From Rhizophagus irregularis (lineage: Eukaryota; Glomeromycota; Glomeromycetes; Glomerales; Glomeraceae): 64,000 bases of DNA. The notes under the pieces were generated by a model, which worked only from the letters and a program-made list of their open reading frames with translations, ran no database searches and was not told the DNA's origin. Both the position numbers and the translations under genes were made by a program. Positions 25,203-38,093 of this stretch are shown piece after piece. The stretch spans positions 3,410,001-3,474,000 of the forward strand of contig NC_089445.1 of NCBI RefSeq assembly GCF_026210795.1, written 5' to 3'. The first letter of the stretch is position 1; every line of letters begins with the position of its first letter.

Positions 25203-25397
25203 ATGAATCAATCTGAACGTACTCCTTCAAACGTTCCATCTTACGCTAGTCTTGTTATTCGAAGGCGAAATAATCGTCGAATAAGACATGAAAGACATGG
25301 AATTATAATTGATACGATTCGTATTAGGAGATTACCAACTCAAATTACAAACAATCCATCCATAAATCGATTTTTTAACGGATTTTCTTTCCCCTAA
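25203..25397 (+). CDS. Small Arg-rich protein, copy B
   Basis: A 64-codon ORF starts at the ATG in gtatgaatcaatctg. It is nearly identical to copy A outside the 12-codon deletion, with only two base changes in about 180 nt, one of them silent. Against copy C it shows mostly third-position changes plus indels of one and three whole codons. The protein is basic (IRRRNNRRIRHERH) and ends in NGFSFP. The function is unknown. After the stop, ccctaaaataaggg and the following 130 nt are also nearly identical to copy C. Confidence 0.6.
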   Translation: MNQSERTPSNVPSYASLVIRRRNNRRIRHERHGIIIDTIRIRRLPTQITNNPSINRFFNGFSFP

Positions 25398-26214
25398 AAT
25401 AAGGGCAAAGCATGTTGAAATATTGATTCATATTGAATATATTACACTAAGCCATTATGCATTAAATAAGCGTACTTTTATTAATATATGGACAATACAA
25501 TAATATAATTAACAAAAAAAAACCCCATCGAAAAATAATTTATCAATAAGTTTAAAAGTTTTAATGATTTTAATGAAAAATAGATAAAATAGATCAATTA
25601 ATATATCCGGAAATTGAATCATCCAATTTTCGGAATATCTTTGTTACACAAGATTTAATACATCATCAAATTATATATAAGGAAAAAAAAATTTATATAA
25701 AAAAAAAATTTTTTTTATATTTTTTTGTTTAGCTTCAATCCATTAGGATAGATAAATAACGGAAAACGGGATATCCGGATAAATAAAAAAAAATAATTTT
25801 TAATTAAATATTTAAATATTAGATATAAAATATATAAAATGAATAAATAAATAAAATAAATTTATATATACAGTATATATATATATATATATATTTTTGA
25901 AAATTTAGTCCCTCTTTCAAATTTTTTTTTTAAAAAAAAAAATTCCAACAAAATTCCCAATACTTCCTTATGTGATATATTTTTATATGTATCAAAAAAA
26001 GAAACGCAAGATTTATTTCTCACCTTGAAGAAAAAAAAACAATTTTCGAAACTTTTTTTTAATAAATTTAATGGGATACTTTAAAAGGTATCTTTGATTT
26101 AAAAAAAAAACAATTTGATTTCATGAAAAATAATTATTTTTTATAAAAAAATTTTTTTTACCTAACGAACACTAAAAAAAAATAATAAATTTCTTTTACA
26201 AAAATATATTACAA

Positions 26215-27150
26215 CCATCAATAATTATACTGCAACTCAAACTGTTGATTATATTGGTCAAGCTCATAAATGGACCGATACTAATGTTATCTCCTCTTAT
26301 AAAGAGAATATGTGTGAACCATGTTCCGATACCCGTATCAACGACCGAACAAAACTTTTGGAAAATTGAATCGTTTCACTGTGAATTCCGTCCTTTGAAC
26401 TTAAATGCATTGTGACAAGCGATCTCCAAAGTCTGTTTATATTCGTGGTAAGAACATATCAACCAGATATGAACTCTATGTTGGTAAGCAAGGCAGAGAT
26501 CTGATAATTACTATTTTCGTCTATAATTCTCTCATTTCATTTCACAATTATAAAGGAGTTATCGGTTATCAAGGACCTGCAGAATCATTAATATCCAAAA
26601 GGTATGTAGTGCTATGCATGACCTGATACACACGCTTCGGGTTTTATCATGAACACCAATACTATCGTCCGAATATTTGACCGTTATAGCTAAAGTAGAT
26701 GATGACGGGATGTGGTATGTTTGATCTGTATAACCCAGAATTTATCATGCATCATCCCTGAGACGTTTATTACAAGCGAAGCCGGGAACGGAAAGGACAA
26801 GTGCTATGGATTGTTTCATACAGTCAACTTCGCCTAATAACAAATATCTTTTCACAATTCAAAACTAACGTTTATATTTAAGTACTTATGCTATAAAAAA
26901 AATTAATGCACTTTATCTTAGTTCGTCATACCTTCCCACATTAAGGAAGGAATTTAAAGAAAATGAAAGGTAACCATGATTATATAATTCGAGTTTTATA
27001 TTCTATGAACTGTATTTGAATTATACTAACTTTGTTCCTTATATTTTGATTATTATTCTTAATATTTTTCGTATATCTGAAGGAAGATTTAGAAAAAGAA
27101 AAAGAGGAAGGAAGAATTGGAGAAAGAATAAAAGGAAGAAGGGGAAAAAG
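26215..27150 (+). pseudogene. Astacin-type metallopeptidase, relic B
   Basis: This is the same ruined gene as at 10985-11900, with its N-terminal half better preserved. YTATQTVDYIGQAHKWTDT near 26230, a degraded catalytic start near 26355, a VVRTYQPD segment near 26450 and YKGVIGYQGPAES near 26552 can be read in different frames. The zinc helix near 26616 has lost its Glu (His-Asp) and is frameshifted, although the later FYHEHQYYRP part is recognisable. The Met-turn region and the retained intron before a Lys/Arg-rich tail are present. Multiple stops rule out a product. Confidence 0.7.
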
Positions 27151-28850
27151 GTGAACTAAGAAAGTTAAATAGTATTTGGTGAATTAGACTTCTGATTAAA
27201 AATTGATATTTTATTACAATTGTAGCATTACAATAATAGATTTATGAATAATTCCCACGAAGATTACATGTCTGAGTTTATAGAAAAAGTCGCAATTACT
27301 CCGATATTTTCAATTTTAACCGAATTGTCTATTTTTTTTTTAATCCACTCGTAGTCTAATAATATTACTGTCCAGATGGTTCTCGTTTATTAATCTGAGT
27401 TACAAAGAAACGACAACCTTCAACATGCTGCTAATCACGCTAGTTGTGCACTGTATATGAATACAAACAATCTTATTCCCTAAAAGGAATCTAATTGCGA
27501 CTATAGATTACCTCAATTAGAATGTTCTTTGCTTCCTAGTTTTTAATAGTGTGTTTTCATAGCTTATGGTGGTTTGAAAATCTGAATTTTTCATCATTTG
27601 GATTGATGGATATCCTATTTTCATTTATTATAGTCTTTTCATTCCTATTATGTTGAACGTCTCTTATTAGTATAATTTCATTCTATAAAATACACGTTTC
27701 GTCTGCATGCCTTGAACGCTTGGGTATCAAATAATCATCCTCAACAAAATTTCTCCAATTCCTTAGTATCAAGAGAAACGAATGCTCTTGAGTCCAATGG
27801 AATTGTATCAGTGATTATATTTTGAGCGTGATATAAAATATACTATTATATAGAATAAATTTATTCGAATATCAATCAGTACAAGTCCAAAGAAATCTTT
27901 TCAATGATATTACTATTAATTCACTACATTTGTTGAATTATAATGAACACCATGGAATAGTTGCAAGCTCCGCCTATATCTCATCTTTCTTTATGATGAC
28001 GAATTTAGTAAATGTTCATTTTTCTTTATAATATTAAAGACGCTTGAATCACCGTGTATGTGATCACGTAATATATATTTGGTGATTATCAAATATCAAT
28101 TCGTCACATTTGGTTCTTATGTTGGAGAAAAAAATTCGTGAATCGTGAGATTTTTATATATTGTAATATTCAAGCACGTGAAATCATAAGTAAATGCAGT
28201 AAATTATCATCTGCAAAATTTCCTCCTTTAGATTTGAGCTAAATGATGAAGAAACAACGGTATTTTCACTTCTTTGTCAAAAATGTTTGTTTTCTTTATA
28301 ATTCTAACGAAAGTTGGAATTATTCTCTGGTAAAATCTTTACTCGTATTACTTCGTCCTGGTTAATTCTTTAATTGATGTATTAATTGGTAAAAATGCCA
28401 GAGAAAATAGTTTATTTTAAAGATTCTTAGAGCTTTAAAATTGACAATAATTTAGATCTTATTTTTGTTGTAAATGTTTAATAAAGTGAGTTGACTTTAT
28501 TATCAATTATGAATCAGTTTTTTTAATACTTTAATTATTGAAAATAGTATATTTTTATTTAACTAGGCTGCTTATCAAAAAATTCTTTAACTTGCATATA
28601 TTGAAGAAGTTCTTGATAAATTTGTCAGTTTTATCCGAGACTCTAGTGAAATCGTTTTTGATTAGGATTTGACAATATTAAAAAAGAAATGGATTTTAAG
28701 GTTTAAAATATTATTTAATAATGTTAAATTCAAAGCACGACTATTTGATTAAAATTAAAAAAAATTTAAAAAAAACTACAGAAGGGTAAAAAAAAAAGGT
28801 AGTTTATATTCAAAATAGTGTTACATTATCGGTTTATTTTTGAGGAATAA
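27151..28850. other. Intergenic, no gene seen
   Basis: Base composition is mixed but I find no long frame, no spliced coding series and no repeat with recognisable ends. The stretch may hold very old gene or element remains. Confidence 0.4.
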
Positions 28851-28859
28851 TTTTTTATA

Positions 28860-31130
28860 TAAAGTAAATTTTTATTCAGGCGTGAATGATATATCAAAAC
28901 TTCCTACGAATCTGATTATCAGTGAAGATGAAATTAAAGATGTTGTTTTAGTTCTTTTATATTTTTAATTAGTTGGTCGGGGTGTTTTCCAAGGTTGTTG
29001 GTCTTCATTGGAAAGGGCAGGCTCAGTAAAGTCTGTGCTCATAATATTGAAGAACTCCATCTAACATAGTGGAAAGCGAGGACGTGGTGGAAGGAAACAA
29101 TCTGGAAATCTAACGAACCTAATGTTTCATCAGAATAGATACTGTTTATTATATAGTAAAGCGATAAAAAGCAAGTTATAAAGAAAATAATGTGTGTATG
29201 GGATGATAATTGACAAAAGAAGAGATAGAAAGTTTGGATTATAGCGGATATAAAGATGATAGTGATAAATCGTCATCAGTTGATCCAGCTGAGTAAGTTA
29301 TGGGATATGATGACAATCCGAGAACTATTCAGTCCACTAAAGGTGGGGGCATAATGTACCGTGTTATGGGGAGAAAACCATCTTGCAACATCAGATTATA
29401 TTTGGGAGATACCGATTAAAGATTTCTTGGCCGCGTCAGATGAAGTATAACGAAATTGTCTTATGCCTAAGCTAAACCAAGTTATCTTTAAATCGGCGCA
29501 AGGAAAATTTTATCAAAATTGGGCTGCATCATTGGCTTGTCGATACTTGAGTTGGTGTTGGGAGTTGTAAAATTATCCACCATTTATGTCAATGAAATTT
29601 TAAAAGCTATAGAATAATACAACAAAATGTTGAATTGGAAATATATGGAAGAATTACAGTAGATGGATGATTCAGGATGGAAATTTCATTTATGATATTA
29701 AAAAACGGGTTCGCTGGATATTTTAGACACTAAAAAGTGCTACCAGTTATTATGACTGATGAACTCAATCAGGTTATTTTATTTTTATATAATAATATTT
29801 CTTTTAGTTGTTAAAATCGGTTAATTTCATTCAGGAGAAAATTAATTGTGATAATTTTATTTGAATAGGCTCGCTTGCTTCTATTTGCTGGAATTTTAGA
29901 TATTAATGATCATTTACTGAAGAGAACGAAATTATAGATATGTTTACTAGTCTCTTCAGGAACAATCTGTAAAGATATGAGAAAGCCTTCTCACAAATTT
30001 ATCAAAAACTTGTTTTTGGTTATTTCAAAATGGATTAAAGATCCTTATTGCAGCATGTGATACAGGTGCCATAGAACAATTAAGAGTATATGTTGCTTTA
30101 GGTAAAAATTCAATGTTGACGTGGATATGAGAAGATGCTGGGTTAGCAAAGGATTGCTACGGTGGAGACATTTGTTGCTGGCCTATATTTTCCAAAACAA
30201 ACAAAGGCGGGACGACGTATGCAAAACAACGAACCAATAATGCGAGTGTTAGCGAAAGTACGTACCGATCTTAATATATTTATGTGATCTTTTTGGGTTA
30301 ACTAATTGAATTTATACTATTAGTTTATTTACTAGTTAGTTTCAGTGAATATTCTCAACAAAATTGTAATCAATTTACGAAATTTAATTAAGCTTTGAAA
30401 GATTTTTCTAGATTACAAATCCAAGACATATAGTAGGTGGAATGATTTTAACGAAATTTGATACAGTTGATGATAAGGTTTGGCGGGAATGATATTAAAA
30501 GTACTCCAATTAACATATGGTAATTATTTTGGCATTCCAGCTCCACTTGATTAGACTCTGATCAGTCTGTCATATAACTGATTGTTTATAATCTTTTTTT
30601 TTAAAAAAAAAAATGTTGGACTTCTTCTCTATTTGTATTAAATCAATTATCCTTGCTAAACTTAACCTTAAGTATCAACAAAGATAAAGTAGAAACATGT
30701 CTTGGAAAAGATATATGAGATGTTATCGATGATATTTGTCACATAATCAGAATATGGCAGAAAAAAGTCTTGATAGAATATAATTGAAAATTTAAAAATG
30801 AACATAAATATCTATATTGTAAATTCGCACACCTTTTCTACGATGTGAAAGTGAATACTAGTAATGGTGATAATAGGATAAAAGAACGCCTCATAAAATA
30901 ATGAAAGACTTCAGAAATGTCAATTATCATGAATTAAAAACTATGGTACAGTTCAAAGAAACTCAGAATAAGATGACACACAAACAAAAGTGGAAGCCAA
31001 ATATATGAAATAGAAAACAACGCAATAAGGCTCATGAATGTATTAATGTAGCTACAAAAGTTCAGGATGATCTGGAGCATTTGAATTTGTTAATGGAAAA
31101 ATATATCAAGAATGTGTATATATATTTAAG
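28860..31130 (+). pseudogene. Decayed multi-exon gene of unknown type
   Basis: Plus-strand fragments look like protein but are cut by stops. The best run lies near 29390-29580 (DYIWEIPIKDFLAASDEV, then KLNQVIFKSAQGKFYQNWAA and CRYLSWCWEL), with stops between them; another is near 29660 (MIQDGNFIYDIKKRVRW). A/T-rich spacers of about 100 nt separate the blocks, as introns would. I do not recognise the family. Confidence 0.35.
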
Positions 31131-32141
31131 GGTAGGGTTCATCTCTATATTTTTTTTGTCTTAACCTATAATAACAACTTTATTATAATTTTGCAGTTAA
31201 TGAATAATAAGTAAAAAAAAACAAGATAACTCATATAAAGAAACGCAGTAAAAATTCTATCTATGGCAAAATTTACATTGATCATTTATTATGTTCACGT
31301 GATTACAAAATTAAGCAAAAAAAAAAATAATAAATACAAAAAAAAATTTATTATTTCTGGTTGGGTTGTTTGGTATGATTTACAAGTGAAAGTTTGGTTA
31401 TTCTGAATGACAAGCATTATAGATACATATTAGTTCTATTTTATAGCACACTAATTATATTTTATGTACTTTCTGAGCTCAAATAAAATAAAAATTTATT
31501 ATTTCATTTGCTTTACATAAAATAAAATAAATTTTAATTTAAAGTAACTACTGATTTGCAACTTACCCTTGATAATTTGCTAGTTTCTATGCATTTTAAC
31601 ACATTTATTAGGTTATCTTAATACATAAGAATTTACATTAATTATAGTTGTTAATAGAGCTGACTACAATTCATCATATTATTTTATATCTGAACAATTT
31701 TTATCCTCTTCATTAAAAAGATCACACAAAAGCTTTTTGTAATTTAAATTAGGGTCATATTTTGATATAACAGAAGGCAGACAATTATCAATTTTTGCTT
31801 TAATAAAGAATGAAAATATATTAATATAAGCAATGAAATTTTGGCTTTAGCCAGTTTACTAAAACAATTCATAATAAAGCTATATAAAGAAAAATACTAT
31901 TTCAAATATCTCACCAGAATCAGAATTCTTCAGCTCATTTTCATATGTTTCGTTCTTATTAGTTTTCTAGTTTTATAAAGTATAAAAAATTTAATAAAAT
32001 AATTTGACTAAAGTGAATAATAGTATAATCTCTTTCAAATATCTCACCAGAATTATTCAATATTTCTTCATGGTCTTGTAAGGGTTGATAAAGGATAGTG
32101 CATATAATGCAAATAACAATACTATAGCCCTTTTTACTGTC

Positions 32142-32510
32142 TTACCACATAATATAATCATGAATAATATAGACTCCTAAAAACGTCACAATAATCAATG
32201 ATAATTTTTTAGGTTTCAAGAGGTCTCTAATGATATGTTTAATATTTGGAATGATCACAAATGCCAAAATAATAATAATTGGTAATTTTTTAGAATTTAA
32301 GATTTTCCTAATTATACTTTTAGTATTTGGAATATTTGATGAATTTTTTTTATTTATATATTCACCAAAAACTTTCTTCCATGTGCTATTTTTACCAGTA
32401 TTTTTTAGTGTATTTATTTTACTTAATAAATTTTTTTTGTTTATATATTCATTAGAAAGTTTGAATTCTTCCTTTGTATCAATTTTAGTTTTTGGAGTTG
32501 CTTGCCTCAT
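32142..32510 (-). CDS. Small membrane protein with internal duplication, hypothetical
   Basis: A 122-codon ORF opens with ATG and a charged N-terminal half, in which EYINKKN occurs twice (near residues 21 and 51). The C-terminal half is also a duplication: two blocks of the form I-R-x-L-[NK]-x-K-K-L followed by a hydrophobic segment (PIIIILAFVIIPNI and SLIIVTFLGVYII), probably two membrane helices. The opposite strand is open over most of the region, which is a shadow of the low-complexity composition. No family is recognised. Confidence 0.42.
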   Translation of the reverse strand: MRQATPKTKIDTKEEFKLSNEYINKKNLLSKINTLKNTGKNSTWKKVFGEYINKKNSSNIPNTKSIIRKILNSKKLPIIIILAFVIIPNIKHIIRDLLKPKKLSLIIVTFLGVYIIHDYIMW

Positions 32511-32559
32511 TATAAATAAGTAAAAAGTTCAAAACCATATATATCCCTTGCTAAAAATA

Positions 32560-33120
32560 TTAGACCAGTATTAGACCATGTAGTGTTGTCAAATGACACT
32601 GAAATAACATTAAAATGATATCAAATAATATTAAATAACATTAATTTTACTATGAAAAAGTATAAGAAATGATAAATGTTATTTGAAAAATAGGCAAATA
32701 ACATGGCAATTTAACAATACTGAAACTATATGATTATCATTACTTAATTGGCCAATTGGTATAGTTTTGTTAATCATAGTTACAAATTGAATTTGAATAA
32801 GGTGAAATAATTAGCCTTCAGTATTTGGCAAATGACTTGAAATGACCAAATAATTCAAATGACAAATAACATATCATTTCAATGTACAAATGACAAATAA
32901 TCTGGTCATTTGAATATAATTTGTCCAACATTATAATTTTTGCTTACATTACATTCAATATTTTTTAATTATAGTCACATGGTTATTTATGTGATAAATA
33001 TGATTGAAATAATCAAATGACAAATAATTATAAATAATACCAAATCATTTCATAAATCATTTAAATGGTTAAATGACTAAATTATTTTTGAATACTGGTT
33101 AACGGTGTTTAGTAATTAAT
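32560..33120. repeat. Degenerate AAATGAC-type repeat tract
   Basis: Units such as aaatgacaaataa and tcatttgaa recur on both strands through about 550 nt, for example at 32835-32920 and 33010-33080. They are too degenerate to give one period. The tract has no coding frame and could be the inside of a non-autonomous element. Confidence 0.45.
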
Positions 33121-33522
33121 GTTATTCATCTTTATTTTTTTTTCTTCTGATTTATATCATTTTTATTTTATTTCAAATATTTTTGTACTTTATAACAACT
33201 GTTTTTACATAAAAAATATATAAATTTTCTTTACTATTTGTTGATAATAACAATGAGCAAATAGGATGACAATTAATTTTTAGTTATATATCGATGGTTA
33301 TTTAACTAGACAAACGTGGCATAGTAGCCTTTATCTTTATTAAATTCATTCAAATTTTATAATTTACAAAAAAGCAAAAATAAAAATAAAAAATAAAACT
33401 AACTAAAAACAAAGCTATATAGTCTCCTAAAAAAAAATAAAGTAAAAAAAATTAATCTAAAAAAGAAAAATCGTATTACACTAAATTTTTTCAGATTTTC
33501 CCCCTTCAATGGTTATTTAAGG

Positions 33523-33678
33523 TATACATGCCACCCAAATTATTTTGGACTGCCGTAATTATAAGTAAAATCCCAAATTCAATTATGGCATTCCAAATTA
33601 TTTTGGCACTTTACATAGTAAATTATATATAAACCGAATGAATTATGGCATCCCAAAATAATTTGGGCAGCATGTATA
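33523..33678. mobile_element. Palindromic MITE, copy 1
   Basis: The ends are TATACATGCCACCCAAAT on the left and, reverse complemented, TATACATGCTGCCCAAAT on the right. The 14-nt palindrome CCAAATTATTTTGG recurs at both ends and in the middle. The element is 156 bp and lies inverted with respect to the copies at 34625 and 37889. There is no ORF. Confidence 0.75.
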
Positions 33679-34624
33679 ATTTAAGAATTCCAGACATCAT
33701 ATATATAACTTATAATTGATCTACATAAATTTAGCACTTTTTACTTCTGCTAAAATAGATCTAATTTGCTAAAAATCAAATTATTCTTGAATACCTGGTA
33801 TTCTCTAAAATTACTTATGGCAAAAATTAATAAAATTCAAGCTCAAGCTATATTATAAATAAAAATCAAATTATCACATTTTAAATCTATACTAATTTGC
33901 TAAAACTTAAAATATGAATTATAGTAAAATTCTAAATAACATAGGTTTAAATTTGCTTAATAAAATATAATTTCAGTTTATTCAAATTATTTGTAGATTA
34001 GTAAATTTAATTGTCAATTTACCAAAATTAACAATTTTTTTTTTTATTATTAATAAAAAATAAATAATTAATATAAATTAAACTGTTAATTTTTATAATT
34101 TATAATTAAAAATGTGTAAATTATAGATAAAATAATAATTAATAAAAATAATAAATTAAATATAAATAATTATTAAAAAATAAAATGTTGTGAACAGTTT
34201 TTGGTTTGCATTATATTTAATTTTGACCAGAATTATACTTAATTTTGGTCAAATATAACCTGAACCCCGAAACTAATATTTTTAAAAATATTATCAATAA
34301 AAGTTAAAAAAAAAAGGATAAGTTAAATTTAAAAAAAAAAAGTACCAATTTGCTCAAATATAAAATATAACTTTGTAAAATCAACACAATTTGATAAAAC
34401 TCATAATTATAACCATTAATTAATTTTCAATCAATTTGCTCTATCTAAAATTATGAGTTTAACCTAATTTTGATTAAATTTGCTAAAACTCAAATGTGAG
34501 TTATATATGTGATATCTGGGATCCTGTTATTTATAATATATATCATATCAAAATAATAAATTTGAAATCAAAAATAGAAATATAGTTTATGATTGGATTA
34601 AGGTTATTTTTATATTTCAAATAT

Positions 34625-34780
34625 TATACATGCTGCCCAAATTATTTTGGGATGCCATAATTCATTCGGTTTATATATAATTTACTATGTAAAATGCCAA
34701 AATAATTTGGGATGCCATAATTGAATTTGGGATTTTACTTATAATTACGGCAGTCCAAAATAATTTGGATGGCATGTATA
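34625..34780. mobile_element. Palindromic MITE, copy 2
   Basis: This has the same length (156 bp) as the copy at 33523 and is its near-exact reverse complement. The two copies therefore form a 0.95-kb-spaced inverted repeat. Terminal TATACATGC and the palindromic CCAAATTATTTTGG blocks are conserved. Confidence 0.75.
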
Positions 34781-35860
34781 TCAAATATTAACTTCAGATT
34801 TTCTTTTTATCAACCTATCGCTTGATGTGGATTCTAATATGCGAATAATTTTATTATAATATTTTTACAAGAATGGTTATATACAATACATGAATAATAA
34901 ACTTTACCATTCTGAATGTCAATAACTTTTAAAAAGAACTTTATATCTAAATATGATTATGATTTATTATCAAATTGCAATTATCTTTTATTTAAGAGAC
35001 GATATAAGAGAAAATTCTTAGTTTGTTATTTATTTACAGTAAATAAAAACATATAATAAAATAAGCGTAATTAAACATATTCAACATACAATACAAATAA
35101 CTTGACTTTAGCCAGTTTTACTAAAGTTACATTAGATTCCACACATTATTGACAAAATAACACTTAAAGGATATAATAATTATATAAAATTTATATCCAT
35201 TTCTATAGTTGAAATATATATAGAATAAATTTTATTATCAATATAGCATATTCAGCGAGAGAACATGTAAAATATTTTTTGAATTTTCAAAAATTTTTAA
35301 CTGTGACATTATTCTAATTATAATATAAATATCATTATTATATGTAAATTTATGGGTAGAACAAGTTTGCCTTAGATTATAAAAGCTGTTGTTTAGATAG
35401 TTTTTGAGAAAAATAGGAAAGTTTGATTTTATAAGCAAAATACAATTTTTTGTTTTAAAAAAGATTTTTTTTAGTCAAATTTTCAAAATTTTAGTGTGAT
35501 TAGTATCTACTCAGGTTTGTTTTACACATTTATTATTTAAATTGAAATTTTTGAAAAAAAAATTATGATGTGTTTTTTAACTTTGGCCAAAATTATAATT
35601 TGGCCAGAATTAAGTGGTGTGATGATGATCATCACTGGTGATATTTAGCAATACCCAATATTTTATATTAAATATATTATATAAAATATTATTTATGTTA
35701 TATATGAATATAATGTTATATAACCTGTTATATGTCCATTTTTAAATACAGATACACTCGTTTTAACTATTCTAAATATTTTTTTAGGCATCACAATTGG
35801 TGACGATTACCACTGGTGATATTTAGCAATACCTTAAAATATTATATAAGCCAATTTTTC
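34781..35860. other. Intergenic with MITE-related fragments
   Basis: A 66-codon minus-strand ORF at 35238-35438 has no protein-like features. Near 35625-35655 and 35795-35825 lie fragments reading catcactggtgatatttagcaatacc or close to it, related to the ends of the element at 5941-6058. Confidence 0.4.
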
Positions 35861-36408
35861 CCTATGAAAAGTTTTTATACTTAAAATATATTTAAAATTT
35901 TATTAAAATATACTTAAAATAAGTATCAATTTTAATTTGCGATATACTTATAATATATCTAAAATGTGCCTAAAATACTCTTAAAATATACTTTTAATGT
36001 ACTTGTTTTTTGCCCAAGTACTTAAATTATATTTAAAATATACTTAAACTAATATTTTTTACATGTTTAAAATATTCTTAAAATATGTTTAAATTAAAAT
36101 TTAAGTAAAATATAAATGTATTTTTTATATACTTAAAATATACTTAAATTGAATTTTAAGCACATTTTAAGAATATTTTAAACATGCAAAAAATACACTT
36201 ATATTGTACTTAAATTCTAGTTTAAGTATATTTTAAATATAATTTAAGTACTTGGGCAAAAAACAAGTACATCAAAAGTATATTTTAAGAGTATTTTAGG
36301 CACATTTTAGGTATATTATAAGTCTATCGCGAATTAAAATTGATACTTATTTTAAGTATATTTTAATAAAATTTTAAGTATATTTTAAGTATAAAAACTT
36401 TTCATAGG
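35861..36408. repeat. 548-bp foldback (long palindrome)
   Basis: The left arm starts CCTATGAAAAGTTTTTATAC, and the right arm ends with its reverse complement at 36389-36408. Base-by-base reading shows near-perfect pairing over arms of roughly 250 bp around an unpaired centre near 36115-36150. Landmarks pair well, such as gtacttgttttttgcccaag on the left against cttgggcaaaaaacaagtac on the right. Each arm is itself built of tatacttaaaat units. It looks like a foldback transposon or large MITE; I see no clear target duplication. Confidence 0.75.
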
Positions 36409-37888
36409 ATTTGAAAGGCTAATCAATCAACGCACCTAACACACCTTATTTGTCATAGACCGGTCTAGGCCTTTCCTTTTTTGATATAAAGATATATATA
36501 GATCATCAACTAAATATGTGTCGCATCTGCAGATCTGCTACCCTGGGTTGATTGATTAAAATTCCAAAAATTGGCTGATATGTAACATTTGTATAACATT
36601 TATAACAAAAGTTGATCCGAGTTAATTTAAGTAGCTAGAATTAAGTGACCATGTGATTTTTAATTTCAGCTAAATAGTCAAATGTATCACATGATATTAT
36701 ACAAATTTCTAAAAAAGAAAATTTTTCTGTAAAATAAAAATTGAGAAAATATTGTATAATATTACACAAATATCCAAAAATGAAAGCTTACCATTAATCA
36801 TAGTTGAAAAATTTTAAAATTTTTTTTTTATAAATTTGGCTAAAATTATAATAATTTTGGCTAGCATTAAAATTATTATATATATTATATGATCGTTACA
36901 TATATTATATATATAATATATCATATCTCTACTTGTATTATATTTAAAAAGTACCATTAAGAGCACATGCTGTGTTGTCATAATCATTATCACTTACCTA
37001 AAATAAATATACAATTATGTTCTAATAATCTTCTATATTCATACATATCTACCAATTTGCAGAATTTGCCAATCATCAATTATGTGGTGCAGTACTGAAA
37101 TCGATCAAAACCTGTTCTTATATAAGAAAAAATGTTAAAAATATATAAAAAAAAAACTTTTAAGACCTCTTCCAAAATATTTACCTCTTTAACCTGAAAC
37201 CAGTAGAAGGAATTTCTAAAAAAAAAGGGGGGAAATATTATAAAGTTAGTTTATTAAAAAAAAAAGAAAAACTTTACAAAAATCCAGAATATTTAATGAT
37301 TTAACGAAAAAAATTAACTGAAAAATAATTAATAATAAATATCAAATAGATTATAATTAAACAACTAATTAATACATAATTCAATTTTGCTAAATCATCA
37401 TTATTAATATTTAGAGTTATTTCTTTATTAAAAGAGTTTTTTGAATAATTTTGCTTTCTAAATAAATTTTTTTTATAAACTATAAAAAAAAAAATAAAAA
37501 AACAGTTTCAAGTTATGTCTAATGTAAAATAATTACTAATATACTTGCAAAAATTTCCAATTTACTTGATGTAAAAACTGGTTGAAAAGTTGATGGAGGA
37601 GTTGATGGAGAGTTTAATAGGAAGTTTACGAAAGAAAAAATTTTTTTAACGTAACTTTTTGTTGAAGTAATTTCTTAATATCTGCCATATGATCATGTAG
37701 TACAAGTGTGATCATTTTTGCAAAATTTAATTTACCTAATTTTTATTAAATTATTGTCAAATTCCTTAATTTGGACGAATTTTGTTAATTCTGCAGATCA
37801 GTGAATATGAATAGCAAGTAATTTGTTATATAAGATATTTAATTTTAACATCAAAACACATATTTTTTCATTTCTAAATTACTTATAC
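36409..37888. other. AT-rich intergenic stretch
   Basis: No gene is seen. The sequence has long A/T runs and short tandem atatat tracts near 36875-36930. Confidence 0.45.
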
Positions 37889-38065
37889 TATACATGCTGC
37901 CCAAATTATTTTGGGATGCCATAATTATAATTTGGGATGTCGTAATTCATTTAATTTATATATAATTTACTATGTAAAGTGCCAAAATAATTTGGGATGT
38001 CATAATTGAATTTAGGATTTTACTTATAATTACAGCAGCCCAAAATAATTTGGGTGGCATGTATA
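37889..38065. mobile_element. Palindromic MITE, copy 3
   Basis: This has the same ends and orientation as the copy at 34625, but it is 177 bp long because of an extra ataattataatttgggatg-like internal segment. The terminal TATACATGC and CCAAATTATTTTGG blocks are conserved. Confidence 0.72.
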
Positions 38066-38093
38066 ACTTATACCTATTCACTGCTTCTCTGAT

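Larger units (their letters stand above)
23550..27150 (+). repeat. Dispersed repeat, copy B
   Basis: This is collinear with copy A from about 24055 onward, and with copy C from about 23550. The part from 23550 to 24055 is shared only with C, for example gcacattataatgaagtagg here against gtacattattataatggagtag at 42294, and agattatgtaat before a long T/A run. The small ORF and the astacin relic both lie inside. Confidence 0.78.
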
